DNA from: CAWCFV01 sp963794995
Lineage (GTDB): Bacteria > Actinomycetota > Actinomycetes > JACCUZ01
NCBI GenBank assembly: GCA_963794995.1
Contig: CAWCFV010000002.1
Location: 930,001-994,000 of the forward strand
Direction: 5' to 3'
Length of the DNA stretch: 64,000 nucleotides
Position 1 is the first letter of the stretch; the number at the start of each line of letters is the position of its first letter. Shown here piece after piece: positions 53,458 to 64,000 of the stretch. The notes beneath the pieces are model-generated. The model was not told where the DNA came from. It saw nothing but the letters and a program-made list of their open reading frames with translations, and ran no database searches. The position numbers and the translations under genes were made by a program.

Positions 53458-55890
53458 CTACTTCGGCGCCACCAGGACGTTGAGAGCGTTGCCCTGCTTG
53501 GACTCGCTCACGACCTGGATGGTCGTCCCGGTCTTCGGGACGTCCACGCCGTTCCAGCCCGGCTGGTACCGCCCGACGTGCGCGCCCGTGCAGGCGTGCG
53601 CGTCGCAGTCGTACCACCAGGTCTTGGTGTCGTCGAACACCGGGACGGCCGGGGACGACGCGATGGTCGTCGGCCGGCTGTCCTTGTGCACCGTGACCTT
53701 GTCGGTCTTCTCGAGCCCGAAGGTCGAGTCGAAGCTGAGGATCCGCGGGCGCAGCAGGTGACCGTCGTAGGAGTGCGCGAAGGTCGGGTGTGCGTCGACG
53801 GGCAGGATCAGCCCGCCACCGGGGTGGTCGCCGACGTTGTTGTCGCCGAACGACTGGTCCCAGTACGACACGAGCATCCCGTTCTGGTACGGGAAGCTCT
53901 CCACCCAGTCCGGCCTCTGGTCGAGGAAGCCGAAGTTGTACGCCGACTTCAACGACGTGTCGTAGCCGTCGTACTGACGGTTCTCGGCCACGTAGGCGTT
54001 GAAGTGCTTGCTGGCCTCGCTGCCGGTCGTGCGCCGGAAGCCGTTGAAGGTCCAGCCCTCGTCGGTCTCCGCGGTGCCCACGAGCGTCCCGCCGATGGCG
54101 ATGTCGTCCACCGAGAAACCGGGGCGGGCCAGCCCGCCGTCGGTCTGGTAGCGGAACCTGAGCGCGTTGGTGCCGGCGGGCAGCGTCGCCGTGAGGTCGA
54201 CGTACGCACCGGAGTCGTAACCTGCCGACACGTTGGTGAGGCCGGTGCCGGAGCTGTTGTAGCCACTCTGGTCACCCGAGGTGTCGGACAGGTTGGTCGC
54301 CACCGGCAGCCAGCTGGTGCCCCCGTTCGTGGACGCCTCGAGGAAGGCGTAGTCGTAGTCCTCCTCGATGTCGTAGCGCACCTTGGCCGTGAGCGCCCCG
54401 GCGGTGATGCCGGAGGTCTTGGTCATGGTGTTGTTGAGGTCGTCCCCGGAGCCGCTGTAGAAGAACTGCGACCCGCTTGCCGGGGTACCGACCTCGTCGA
54501 TGCGCTCCTTGTCCGGCAGGACCACGAACAGCGCCTGGGCCTTCTTGGTTGCCGGGTTGTTCGGGCCGAGGGTGTGCGACGAGCGCTTCCCCGCGAACGC
54601 GACGTCGTAGAACGGGCCGTTGCTGCCCTGCGCGTCGAGCCAGCCGAGCTGGAACAGCTCCCACACGCCCAGGTCGGTCGGGTCGTCGCCGATACCGTCG
54701 GGACCGCCGTCGCCGATGTTGGCGCCGGAGGACATCAACGTCCAGAAGCCGGTGCTGTTCTCGGCCCCACCGGTGTTGCCGGAGGTGTCGTAGAGGTCGG
54801 GCAGACCGAGGTCGTGCCCGTACTCGTGCGCGAAGACGCCCAGGCCGCCGTTCTCCGGCTGGATGGTGTAGTCGCCGACCCACACGCCGGTCGGGTTGTT
54901 GGGAACGGTGGTGCCGCCCGTCGGGCCGCCCGAGCCGATGTTGAAGCCGGGGAAGCCGTTGGGGCCACCGCCGCTGAGGGAGGCGTACCACCGGTGCGAC
55001 CAGATGGCGTCGTTGCCGTAGGTCGGGTCTCCGGCCGCCTGGTCACCGCCCGCGTGGACGATCTGGAAGTGGTCGATGAAGCCGTCCGGCTCGTCGAAGT
55101 TGCCGTTGCCGTTCGCGTCGTACCGGTCCTGCTTGTCGAACGTGTTGAGGTACGCCTGGATCTCGGACATCGGCTTGCCGCTGTCGAGCTGGTCCTGGGT
55201 CCACAACGACATGGCGTCGCGCAGGAGGAACCAGGTGTTGTTGCAGACGATCCCGCCGCAGTAGTCGCGCCCGTAGCGCGCCTCGTTGAAGGGGACCTTG
55301 ACCCACTCGGTGACGTCACCGTCCACGGAGTAGCGCCCCGAGGACTGGCGCTCGAAGTACTCCGCCATCCGGTCGAAGTACATGTTCTCGTAGTGGGCCT
55401 TGGAGTAGTTGGCCTGCCACAGCGTGGTGTTGTCCTGCGAGCGGTCCGGCTGCGGGATCTCGTTGTGGGCCGGACCGTCGTAGCGCTGCGCGCTGCCGTC
55501 GGACGGGAAGGCGCAGGAGCCCGGCGCCGTGGAGTCGCAGAAGGACGGGTGGCGCCGGTCACCGAACTCCGCGATGACGACGAAGACCCGGTCGGTGCCC
55601 TCGTTGGCCAGGTCGACGTACTGACCCTTGCCCAGCTTGGCCACCTTGGCGTCCTTGGCCAGCTTGCCCTTCAGCTTCTGCTCCAGCGCGGACTGCTTGA
55701 GCTCCTGCTGCTTGCGGGCCATCGGGTTGAGCAGGTTGTGGTTACCGTTCTTCGCCTTCTCGGCCTTGGGCTTGCTGGGCGGTGCCGCGCTGGCCGGCGT
55801 GGCCGCGAGCATGCCGCCCGCGATCAGGCTGCCTGCTGCGACGACGGCGAGAGCGCGTCGCGCCCGGCCAGCCTTCGTGAGGTCGGACAA
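53458..55890 (-). CDS. Secreted immune-inhibitor-A-type M6 metallopeptidase
   Basis: The protein has 810 residues. It has an N-terminal signal (RRALAVVAAGSLIAGGMLAA, then TPASA) and a Lys-rich pro-region (about 38-90). The M6 catalytic motif H355-E-Y-G-H359 is in FAHEYGHDLGLPDLYD. C-terminal beta-domains follow from about 500, including GYDSGAYVDLTATLPAGTNA. TTG 55890 is used because AAGGGGAA lies 5-6 bases upstream and the signal peptide starts there. The bacillus relative cleaves antibacterial proteins of insect hosts; a role in nutrition is more likely here. Confidence 0.87.
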   Translation of the reverse strand: MSDLTKAGRARRALAVVAAGSLIAGGMLAATPASAAPPSKPKAEKAKNGNHNLLNPMARKQQELKQSALEQKLKGKLAKDAKVAKLGKGQYVDLANEGTDRVFVVIAEFGDRRHPSFCDSTAPGSCAFPSDGSAQRYDGPAHNEIPQPDRSQDNTTLWQANYSKAHYENMYFDRMAEYFERQSSGRYSVDGDVTEWVKVPFNEARYGRDYCGGIVCNNTWFLLRDAMSLWTQDQLDSGKPMSEIQAYLNTFDKQDRYDANGNGNFDEPDGFIDHFQIVHAGGDQAAGDPTYGNDAIWSHRWYASLSGGGPNGFPGFNIGSGGPTGGTTVPNNPTGVWVGDYTIQPENGGLGVFAHEYGHDLGLPDLYDTSGNTGGAENSTGFWTLMSSGANIGDGGPDGIGDDPTDLGVWELFQLGWLDAQGSNGPFYDVAFAGKRSSHTLGPNNPATKKAQALFVVLPDKERIDEVGTPASGSQFFYSGSGDDLNNTMTKTSGITAGALTAKVRYDIEEDYDYAFLEASTNGGTSWLPVATNLSDTSGDQSGYNSSGTGLTNVSAGYDSGAYVDLTATLPAGTNALRFRYQTDGGLARPGFSVDDIAIGGTLVGTAETDEGWTFNGFRRTTGSEASKHFNAYVAENRQYDGYDTSLKSAYNFGFLDQRPDWVESFPYQNGMLVSYWDQSFGDNNVGDHPGGGLILPVDAHPTFAHSYDGHLLRPRILSFDSTFGLEKTDKVTVHKDSRPTTIASSPAVPVFDDTKTWWYDCDAHACTGAHVGRYQPGWNGVDVPKTGTTIQVVSESKQGNALNVLVAPK

Positions 55891-56207
55891 GGGTTCCCCT
55901 TCATCGGATGGACTAGGCCGAACGGCTGTGACGATGATCACCCGTTCGCGCGGTGCACCGTAACCCGGGCAGCGCGAATGCACCACGGTTGCCGGCGACT
56001 TTTTGCCGAACCCGGCCCAGCCGGCACCCAGCCGGGGCCAAGCCCTCACTCACAGCCACCGGCGCTGACCCGGCGCTGTCGCCCGCCGGCCTCCGGTTTG
56101 GCGGTCGGCGCCGCGGTTGCTAGCCTGTCCTGTCGCACACTGGTGCGCCCTCGCCGCCTGCCCTGGCCGGACGGCACCCCGACCGACACACTCTTTGAGG
56201 CTCCTTC
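55891..56207. other. Intergenic region between the M6 protease and rpsT
   Basis: This 317-bp divergent gap shows no coding sequence. It holds the promoter of rpsT (56098-56126) and should also hold that of the M6 protease, for which I see no convincing -35/-10 pair. No palindrome or repeat was found apart from AT-poor GC runs. Confidence 0.6.
56098..56126 (+). promoter_or_regulatory. Promoter of rpsT
   Basis: TTGGCG (56098-56103) and TAGCCT (56121-56126) are separated by 17 bases, a good match to a principal-sigma promoter of actinobacteria (-10 TANNNT). It lies about 80 bp before the rpsT start. Confidence 0.65.
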
Positions 56208-56468
56208 GTGGCGAACATCAAGTCCCAGCTCAAGCGGATCAAGACCAACGAGAAGGCGCGGCTGCGCAACAAGGGCGTCAAGTCCTCGCTCCGGACCTCG
56301 GTGCGCAAGTTCCGTGAGGCCGCCGACGCCGGCGACCGCGACACGGCGGGCGCGCTGCTGCAGGAGGCGAGTCGCCAGCTCGACAAGGCCGCCAGCAAGG
56401 GCGTCATCCACGCCAACCAGGCCGCCAACCGCAAGTCCGCGATGGCCAAGCGGGCCGCTTCGCTCTGA
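56208..56468 (+). CDS. rpsT: 30S ribosomal protein S20
   Basis: The protein has 86 residues and is basic, with the S20 pattern ANIKSQLKRIKTNEKARLRN and VKSSLRTSVRKFREA, ending in HANQAANRKSAMAKRAASL. It binds 16S rRNA early in assembly. GTG 56208 has GAGG about 7 bases upstream. It has its own promoter and a terminator at 56491-56518. It is convergent with holA. Confidence 0.95.
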   Translation: MANIKSQLKRIKTNEKARLRNKGVKSSLRTSVRKFREAADAGDRDTAGALLQEASRQLDKAASKGVIHANQAANRKSAMAKRAASL

Positions 56469-56490
56469 CCTCCGCGCTCCCGCACCGACC

Positions 56491-56518
56491 AGGGCGTCAC
56501 CCGCACGGGTGGCGCCCT
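56491..56518. terminator. Terminator between rpsT and holA
   Basis: A 12-bp stem (AGGGCGTCACCC / GGGTGGCGCCCT, one G-U pair) with the loop GCAC follows rpsT by 22 bp; TTCGTCGTCC follows on the plus strand. It can serve both convergent genes. Confidence 0.75.
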
Positions 56519-56528
56519 TCGTCGTCCG

Positions 56529-57494
56529 TCAGCCGGACCGGGCGCTCACGATGGCTCCGACGGCTCTCTCGAGGGCGTAGACCGGGTCGGTCCCGCCACC
56601 CTTGATCTGCTCGTCCGCCCGGGCCACCGCGAGGATGCCGGTCGCGACCCCGTCGGGCGTCCAGCCCGCCAGCTGCCCGCGGGCCTTCCTCACCTGGAAC
56701 GGCGCCAGCCCGAGGTCGCGGGCGATGTCGTCGGGACGACCGCCGCGCGAGGCGCCGGCGACCTTGGCCAGGGTCCGCAGGCCGGCGGCGAAGGCGGCGT
56801 TGATCGGCACCGGGTCGACCCCGGTGGCGAGGGCGTGCCGCAGCAGGCGCAGCGCGTCCTCGTAGCGGCCCTCGACGGCCGCGTCGGCCACCTTGAACCC
56901 GGTGACCTCGACCCGGCCGGAGTGGTACCGCTCGACCACCTCGACGTCGACGGTGCCGGTGGTGTCGGCGACGAGCTGCGCGCAGGCACCGGCCAGCTCG
57001 CGCAAGTCGCTGCCCAGTGCCTCCACGAGCGCGGTCGCCGCAGCGGGCGCCACCCGCCGGTGCGCTGCGGTGAACTCGCCCTGGACGAAGGCGACCTTGT
57101 CGCTCTCCCACTTGACCGGCTTGCACTCGACCACCACGGCGCCGGCCTTCCGCGCCGCGTCCAGCAGTGCCTTGCCCTTGACTCCCCCGGCATGGACGAG
57201 CACCAGCACGACCTCGTCGGCCGGCTCCGAGATGAGGGTGCGCAGCTCGTCGGCCACGACGTCCGCGGCGTCGGCCACGTCACGGACGACGATCACCGTC
57301 GTGCCCCCGAAGAGGGAGGGGCTGGCCAGCCCGGTCAGGCGGCCCTGCTCCAGCCCGAGGGCCGACAGGTCGTGGACCTGGGCCTCGGCATCGGCCGCGC
57401 GGACCGCGGCCACGACGGTGGCCACGGCGCGGTCGCGCAGCAGCGGCTCGGGACCGGTGACGAGGGTGAGCGGAGCGGGGCCGGGGGCGGGCAT
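56529..57494 (-). CDS. holA: DNA polymerase III, delta subunit
   Basis: The protein has 321 residues. The AAA+-like N-terminal part has PLTLVTGPEPLLRDRAVATV, VVRDVADAADVV and VLVHAGGVKGKALLDAARKA. The C-terminal helical clamp-loader domain includes FAAGLRTLAKVAGASRG. Delta opens the beta clamp within the clamp loader. The position beside rpsT and comEC is conserved in actinobacteria (Rv2413c). 10 bp separate its start from the comEC stop on the same strand. Confidence 0.9.
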   Translation of the reverse strand: MPAPGPAPLTLVTGPEPLLRDRAVATVVAAVRAADAEAQVHDLSALGLEQGRLTGLASPSLFGGTTVIVVRDVADAADVVADELRTLISEPADEVVLVLVHAGGVKGKALLDAARKAGAVVVECKPVKWESDKVAFVQGEFTAAHRRVAPAAATALVEALGSDLRELAGACAQLVADTTGTVDVEVVERYHSGRVEVTGFKVADAAVEGRYEDALRLLRHALATGVDPVPINAAFAAGLRTLAKVAGASRGGRPDDIARDLGLAPFQVRKARGQLAGWTPDGVATGILAVARADEQIKGGGTDPVYALERAVGAIVSARSG

Positions 57495-57504
57495 CGCGGC
57501 CAGG

Positions 57505-59880
57505 CTAGCCGTCGGCCCGGACGACGCGCAGGTGCCCGCGACCGCCGACGACGAGCACGGTCCCGTCCCGGTCGGTCCGGGCCACCAGGGCCCCGGCGAG
57601 CCGCAGGGCGCGCAGCGTGCCCGCCGCCGGGTGCCCGTAGTCGTTGTCGGCGCCGACGCTGACCAGGGCGACCCGCGGGCGGGCCGCCGCCAGCAGGGCC
57701 GGCTCCTGGTGGGCGGACCCGTGGTGGGCGACCTTCAGCACGTCCACGACGGGCAGCCGGTCCCGCGCCAGCAGGGCGCGCTGGGCCGGCGGCTCGACGT
57801 CGCCCGTCAGCAGCAGGCGCAGCCCGCGGCTGCGGACCAGCAGCACCAGGCTCCCGTTGTTGGGCACCGAGCCCTCCGCGATGACCCGGGCCGGCCACAG
57901 CACCTGCCACGAGAGCCGGCGCACCGACATCCGCTCCCCGACCGCCGTGGTGGTCACCGGAACCCCGGCCCGCCGGGCCCAGCGCCGGACGCGGGCCAGG
58001 TCCTCGGCCGGCTCCGGGAAGGGGCCGACGACCACCTCGCCCACCGAGCGGCCGCGCAGCACCCCGGGCAGGCCGTCGACGTGGTCTGCGTGCAGGTGGC
58101 TGAGCAGGACGGCGGGGACCCGTCGGACGCCGAGCCGCCGCAGGCAGCGGTCGACCGCCCGGGGGTCCGGTCCGGCGTCGACCACGACAGCCGTCCCCGG
58201 TGCCACGGCCAGCGCCAGCGCATCGCCCTGCCCCACGTCGCACACGGCGAGGACCCAGCCGGCCGGCGGCCAGCCCGGGGACGTCGCGGGCACGACGAGG
58301 ACCACGCCGAGCACCGCCGCCACCGCCGCCGCGGCGGCGGGACGGTGCGCGAGCGCGCGGGCCGCCAGCACGACCGGCGGCGTGAGCACCGCGAGCAGCA
58401 CGGCGCCCCGGGGGTCGTCCGGCCACGGCAGCGCAGCCGAGGGCATCGCGGCCGCGCCGTGGGCGACGACCGCGATCCACCTCACCGGCAGCTCGGCGAC
58501 GTGCGCGAGGACGGCAGCCGCCCCGTCGTTGACCGGGGCCACCGCCGTGACGAGGACCCCGAGGAGCGTGGCGGGAGGCACCGCGGGAGCTGCGAGCAGG
58601 TTCGCCGGGACGGCGACGATGCTCACCGACGCGCTGAGCAGGACGACCACCGGGGCACACACCAGCTGGGCGGCGAGCGGCACGGCGAGCGCCTCGGCGA
58701 GGGGCCGCGGCAGCCCGCGGGCCCGCCAGCGCGCCGCCCACCCGGGTGCGAGCAGGACGAGCCCGGCGGTGGCCAGCACGGAGAGCACGAACCCGTAGGA
58801 CCGCGAGAGCCACGGATCGGCCAGCAGCAGGACGAGGACCGTCGCCCCGAGGGCCGCCAGGCTGCGGCGCCGGCGTCCGGTGGCGAGCGCGACCAGGCCG
58901 ACGCCTCCCATGACCGCGGCGCGCAGCACGGAGGGCTGCGGGCGGGCGAGGACCACGAACGCCCCGATGGCGAGTGCCGCCGCCAGGGGCAGCCACCGGC
59001 CGCGCAGGCCGGCCCAGCGCCCGGCGAGCAGGACGAAGGAGGCGACGATCGCCAGGTTCGCGCCGCTCACCGCCGTGAGGTGGGTCATGCCGGCGACCCG
59101 CATGTCCTGCTCCAGCCGGGTGGGCAGCCGGGAGGTGTCGCCGACCACGAGCCCCGGGAGCAGGCCACGCGGGTCCGGTGCGAGCCCGGTCGTGGCCCGC
59201 CGGAGACCGGCGCGCAGGCCCCCGGCCAGGCGCTGGACCAGGATCGGTCTTCCCACCAGCCGAGGCGGCCCGCGCACGACGACGACGGCAGCCACCGGCT
59301 GCCCTGCCCGGGCCGGTCCCAGGCGGCCGGAGGCGACCACGGCCTGACCGGGCAGCAGTCCGGCCCAGCGGGCGTCCCGGGCCAGGAGCACGAGGTCGGC
59401 CCGGGCTCGCACCCGCTGCCCTCGCAGCTCGAGCCGGCTCGCGCGCACCGGCACCACCAGCAGGTCGCCCGGGCGGCGCTGGCCCCGGGTGCCGGCGCGG
59501 TGCCGCACCGGGTCCGCCGTCACCTCCGCGGTGACCCGCACGGTGGCGCCCTCGCGCGCCGGAGCCGCGAGCCCGCTCGCCCGCACGGCTGCCACGTGCA
59601 GGCCGGCGACGAGGATGCCGCCGACCAGGCACACGAGCGCCCCGGCGAGAGCCGGGACCACCGAGCGGGCCGGGCGCGGGTGCGGGCCGGCCCGGCGGAA
59701 CGCGGCGAGGAGCAGGAGCAGCGCAGCACCGGCGCCGGCCGCGAGCGCTGCCGACGTCCCGGGCGGCCACCCTCCCGTGACGCCGAAAGCACCCAGCCAA
59801 CCGGCCACCGCGGGAAGCGCCAGCCGCGCGTCCAGCGGCTCGTCGGACTGCCCGGCCGGCGAGGCGCCGGGAGGAGTCAC
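57505..59880 (-). CDS. comEC: ComEC/Rec2-type DNA uptake protein
   Basis: The protein has 791 residues. It has an N-terminal OB-like soluble domain (DUF4131), a central Competence domain with about nine membrane helices (PDPRGLLPGLVVGDTSRLPT precedes it), and a C-terminal metallo-beta-lactamase-like domain with LSHLHADHVDGLPGVL, LLTGDVEPPAQRAL and VAHHGSAHQEPALL. It forms the membrane channel for transformation in other bacteria. The metallo-hydrolase ligands look intact. The GTG start overlaps the comEA stop (GTGA). Whether the organism is competent cannot be told. Confidence 0.9.
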   Translation of the reverse strand: MTPPGASPAGQSDEPLDARLALPAVAGWLGAFGVTGGWPPGTSAALAAGAGAALLLLLAAFRRAGPHPRPARSVVPALAGALVCLVGGILVAGLHVAAVRASGLAAPAREGATVRVTAEVTADPVRHRAGTRGQRRPGDLLVVPVRASRLELRGQRVRARADLVLLARDARWAGLLPGQAVVASGRLGPARAGQPVAAVVVVRGPPRLVGRPILVQRLAGGLRAGLRRATTGLAPDPRGLLPGLVVGDTSRLPTRLEQDMRVAGMTHLTAVSGANLAIVASFVLLAGRWAGLRGRWLPLAAALAIGAFVVLARPQPSVLRAAVMGGVGLVALATGRRRRSLAALGATVLVLLLADPWLSRSYGFVLSVLATAGLVLLAPGWAARWRARGLPRPLAEALAVPLAAQLVCAPVVVLLSASVSIVAVPANLLAAPAVPPATLLGVLVTAVAPVNDGAAAVLAHVAELPVRWIAVVAHGAAAMPSAALPWPDDPRGAVLLAVLTPPVVLAARALAHRPAAAAAVAAVLGVVLVVPATSPGWPPAGWVLAVCDVGQGDALALAVAPGTAVVVDAGPDPRAVDRCLRRLGVRRVPAVLLSHLHADHVDGLPGVLRGRSVGEVVVGPFPEPAEDLARVRRWARRAGVPVTTTAVGERMSVRRLSWQVLWPARVIAEGSVPNNGSLVLLVRSRGLRLLLTGDVEPPAQRALLARDRLPVVDVLKVAHHGSAHQEPALLAAARPRVALVSVGADNDYGHPAAGTLRALRLAGALVARTDRDGTVLVVGGRGHLRVVRADG

Positions 59881-60710
59881 ACCCGGACGACCGGGCGGAG
59901 GTCGGACAGGGTGGCCTCACCGATGCCGCTGACCTCGCCGAGCTCGTCGACCGAGCTGAAGCGGCCGTGCGCGGTGCGCCAGTCGAGGATGCGCTGCGCC
60001 AGGACCGGTCCGATGCCCGGCAGCGCGTCGAGCGTGCTGAGCGTCGCGGTGTTCAGGTCGACCGGCGTGGCCGGCCCGGCGACCCCGGGCCGGCCGGCCG
60101 CCTGGTCGGCCGGTGGGGCGGCGGCGAACGGCGCGCCGCGCCGCTGCACCACGACCTGCTCGCCGTCGACCAGGACCCGCGCCAGGTTCACGCTGGCCCG
60201 CCGGGCGGCGCCGGAGAAGCCACCCGCCGCACGCACCGCGTCGGCCACCCGGGACCCGGCGGTGAGCCGCAGCAGGCCGGGGTGGCGCACGCCGCCGACG
60301 ACGTGGACCGCCACCTCGCCGACCGGAGCCGTCGCCGTCGCCACGCCGGTGGACCGCCCGGCGGCGGCCGTGGCAGCGGCATGGGCAGCCGACGTCGCAG
60401 CGGCCTGCCGGCGCACGGTGGGCGCGGCCTGCGCCGACGGCTGGGCGCGCCAGACGAGCAGCACCGCGACCAGCACGGCGACGAGGACGACGCCGGCCAG
60501 CCCCACGACCGCCCGGCGTCCCGGCACCCACCGCACCCGGGGACGCACCGGCCAGGCCGCGACCGGCGGATCGGGCACCCAGCCGCCGGCCGCCGGGCCG
60601 TCCCCGCCGTCCGCCGGGCCGTCCGGGACCCGGGCCAGCCGGGAGAGCAGCCGCTCCCCCGCGAGAGCGGACTGGTCGGGTCTCCGGTGCCGGGCAGGTC
60701 GCGAGCTCAC
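59877..60710 (-). CDS. comEA: ComEA-like DNA-binding protein
   Basis: The protein has 277 residues. A transmembrane anchor lies at about 80-100 (VVGLAGVVLVAVLVAVLLVW). An SLBB-like domain follows (VAVHVVGGVRHPGLLRL), then a C-terminal helix-hairpin-helix pair (VDLNTATLSTLDALPGIGPV, then RFSSVDELGEVSGIGEATL) that binds DNA outside the membrane. The N-terminal 75 residues are Pro/Arg-rich. GTG 60710; its end overlaps comEC, forming a two-gene competence operon. Confidence 0.9.
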   Translation of the reverse strand: MSSRPARHRRPDQSALAGERLLSRLARVPDGPADGGDGPAAGGWVPDPPVAAWPVRPRVRWVPGRRAVVGLAGVVLVAVLVAVLLVWRAQPSAQAAPTVRRQAAATSAAHAAATAAAGRSTGVATATAPVGEVAVHVVGGVRHPGLLRLTAGSRVADAVRAAGGFSGAARRASVNLARVLVDGEQVVVQRRGAPFAAAPPADQAAGRPGVAGPATPVDLNTATLSTLDALPGIGPVLAQRILDWRTAHGRFSSVDELGEVSGIGEATLSDLRPVVRV

Positions 60711-60800
60711 GTCCCGACGCTAGGGTCGCCGGCACCGCGGACCGAGTGGGCGGGAAGGATCGGTGGACGACGCCCGGGCTGTGGACGACCGGCCCCCGGC

Positions 60801-61652
60801 TCAGTGCGGCGCGACCACCACGGCCAGCATCCCCGGCCCCACGTGCGCACCCACGACGGCCCCGACCTCGCTGACGACCAGCAGGTCCAGGCCGGGCAGC
60901 CGGCGGCGCAGCCGTTCGGCGAGCGCGTCGGCCCGCTCCGGGCTGGCCAGGTGGTGCACGGCGACGTCGACGGCGCGGCTGCCGGCCGCGTCGACGGCCA
61001 CCTCCTCGATCCGCCCGATCGCCTTCGCCGCGGTCCGTACCTTCTCCAGCGGCTCGATGTGCCCGTCGACCATGCGCAGGAGCGGCTTCACCGCCAGGGC
61101 CGAGCCCACGAACGCCGCGGCCGCCCCGATCCGCCCGCCCCGGCGCAGGTGCTCGAGCGTGTCGACGTAGAAGACCGAGGTGCTGGCCGACGCGCGGCGA
61201 CGGGCCGCGTCCGCGACCTCGTCGAGGGGGGCTCCCTCGTCGGCGGCTCGCGCGGCGGACAGCACGGCGAAGCCGAGGGCCATGCCGAGCGTCCCGGAGT
61301 CGACCACCTCGGTCGGCACCGGCGACTCCTTGGCCGCCAGCTGTGCGGACTCGAGGGTGCCGGACATCTGCGCCGACAGGTGCACCGAGACGACGCCGAC
61401 GCAGCCACGCTGCGCCGCCCGCTCGTAGGCGGCCGCGAAGGCGGCCGGCCCGGGACGGGAGGTGCTGACCGGCTGCCAGCGGCGCAGCGCGTCGGCCACC
61501 GTGCTCGACGACGCCTGATCGACCTCGTCGTAGGACGTCCCACCGATGACGACCTGCAGCGGGACGACCTCGATCCCGGTGCCCTCGACCAGCTCGCGAG
61601 GGAGGTAGGACGTCGAGTCGGTGACGACGGCGACACGTCCCTGCTCGGCCAT
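60801..61652 (-). CDS. DegV family fatty-acid-binding protein
   Basis: The protein has 283 residues. The DegV pattern shows VAVVTDSTSYLPRELV, VVIGGTSYDEVD, and STSRPGPAAFAAAYERA. The binding pocket continues with VVSVHLSAQMSGTLES, and VVDSGTLGMALGF follows. Members bind fatty acids and in Firmicutes serve FakA-type kinases. No FakA is visible in the window. ATG 61652 was chosen over 61739. It is 28 bp after leuS on the same strand. Confidence 0.88.
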   Translation of the reverse strand: MAEQGRVAVVTDSTSYLPRELVEGTGIEVVPLQVVIGGTSYDEVDQASSSTVADALRRWQPVSTSRPGPAAFAAAYERAAQRGCVGVVSVHLSAQMSGTLESAQLAAKESPVPTEVVDSGTLGMALGFAVLSAARAADEGAPLDEVADAARRRASASTSVFYVDTLEHLRRGGRIGAAAAFVGSALAVKPLLRMVDGHIEPLEKVRTAAKAIGRIEEVAVDAAGSRAVDVAVHHLASPERADALAERLRRRLPGLDLLVVSEVGAVVGAHVGPGMLAVVVAPH

Positions 61653-61680
61653 GCGGGGAAGGCTACCGACCGTGCCGCGG

Positions 61681-64000
<2,320 letters not shown>

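Noticed and set aside
53455..56580. Plus-strand open frame of 1,041 codons antisense to the M6 protease
   Set aside because: No homology visible and it runs through rpsT in another frame; it is a GC-rich shadow.
56893..60723. Plus-strand open frame of 1,276 codons antisense to holA, comEC and comEA
   Set aside because: Low-complexity composition and no motif; the three minus-strand genes explain the region.

Overview
The window reads as chromosomal DNA from a high-GC actinobacterium. GC is very high, GTG and TTG starts are common, and there is a housekeeping block in actinobacterial order: glyS, zur, uppS, recO, era, ybeY, phoH, rsmE, dnaJ, hrcA, hemW, lepA, rpsT, holA, comEC, comEA, degV, leuS. 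Two DUF222/13E12-type HNH genes, a SOS box of the mycobacterial/actinobacterial type and DUF664, DUF3097 and DUF5701 proteins fit the same group. A nocardioidaceae-like (Propionibacteriales) source is a guess from the accessory genes.

Layout. 1-3380 (mostly + strand) holds a truncated GNAT gene, a broken DUF222/HNH gene, a small P-loop kinase, a DUF5701 protein and an ACT-domain protein. 3377-9875 (- strand) holds a coupled Rieske oxygenase and FAD oxidoreductase, a small hypothetical gene, dusB, and a secreted pair: a lysyl-oxidase-like protein and a PQQ-type sugar dehydrogenase whose frame is broken. 10032-15641 is accessory: a phosphotransferase, an intact DUF222/HNH endonuclease with a SOS box over its start codon, a DUF3291 protein, a kelch lipoprotein and a serine hydrolase. 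15680-21815 holds glyS, a zinc module (ABM protein, Zur box, ZIP transporter, Zur), a secreted GDPD, a VOC protein, uppS and recO. 21812-29311 holds a glycosyltransferase coupled to recO, a CodA-like amidohydrolase, a secreted protein, two GNAT genes, leuA with a leucine-rich leader peptide and attenuator, and an RsbW-like ATPase.

29395-41151 (mainly - strand) is the conserved core: era, an AI-2E transporter, a cytidine-deaminase-like protein, a CNNM/CBS protein, ybeY, phoH, a serine hydrolase, HIT, then a + strand SigE-type sigma factor with a GerMN/Gmad2 partner, then rsmE-dnaJ-hrcA behind a CIRCE element. 41293-43557 is a GGDEF/EAL protein. Directly after it lies a small mobile-element-like unit (43557-44430) with perfect 15-bp terminal inverted repeats, a broken IS5-type transposase 5' end and a DinB/DUF664 gene. 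44487-47637 holds DUF3097, RDD and TM2 proteins and hemW. 47648-50682 holds a frameshifted fadD and an AbiEi/DUF559-like nuclease gene bracketed by two copies of a 59-bp palindromic repeat. 50706-64000 holds a MOSC protein, lepA, a secreted M6 protease, rpsT, holA, comEC, comEA, degV and the 3' part of leuS.

Many adjacent genes overlap by 4 bp (ATGA or GTGA), so translational coupling is the rule. Four genes are frame-disrupted (DUF222 copy 1, the PQQ dehydrogenase, the transposase remnant and fadD). Some of these could be base-calling errors rather than real lesions. No tRNA, rRNA or CRISPR array was recognised.
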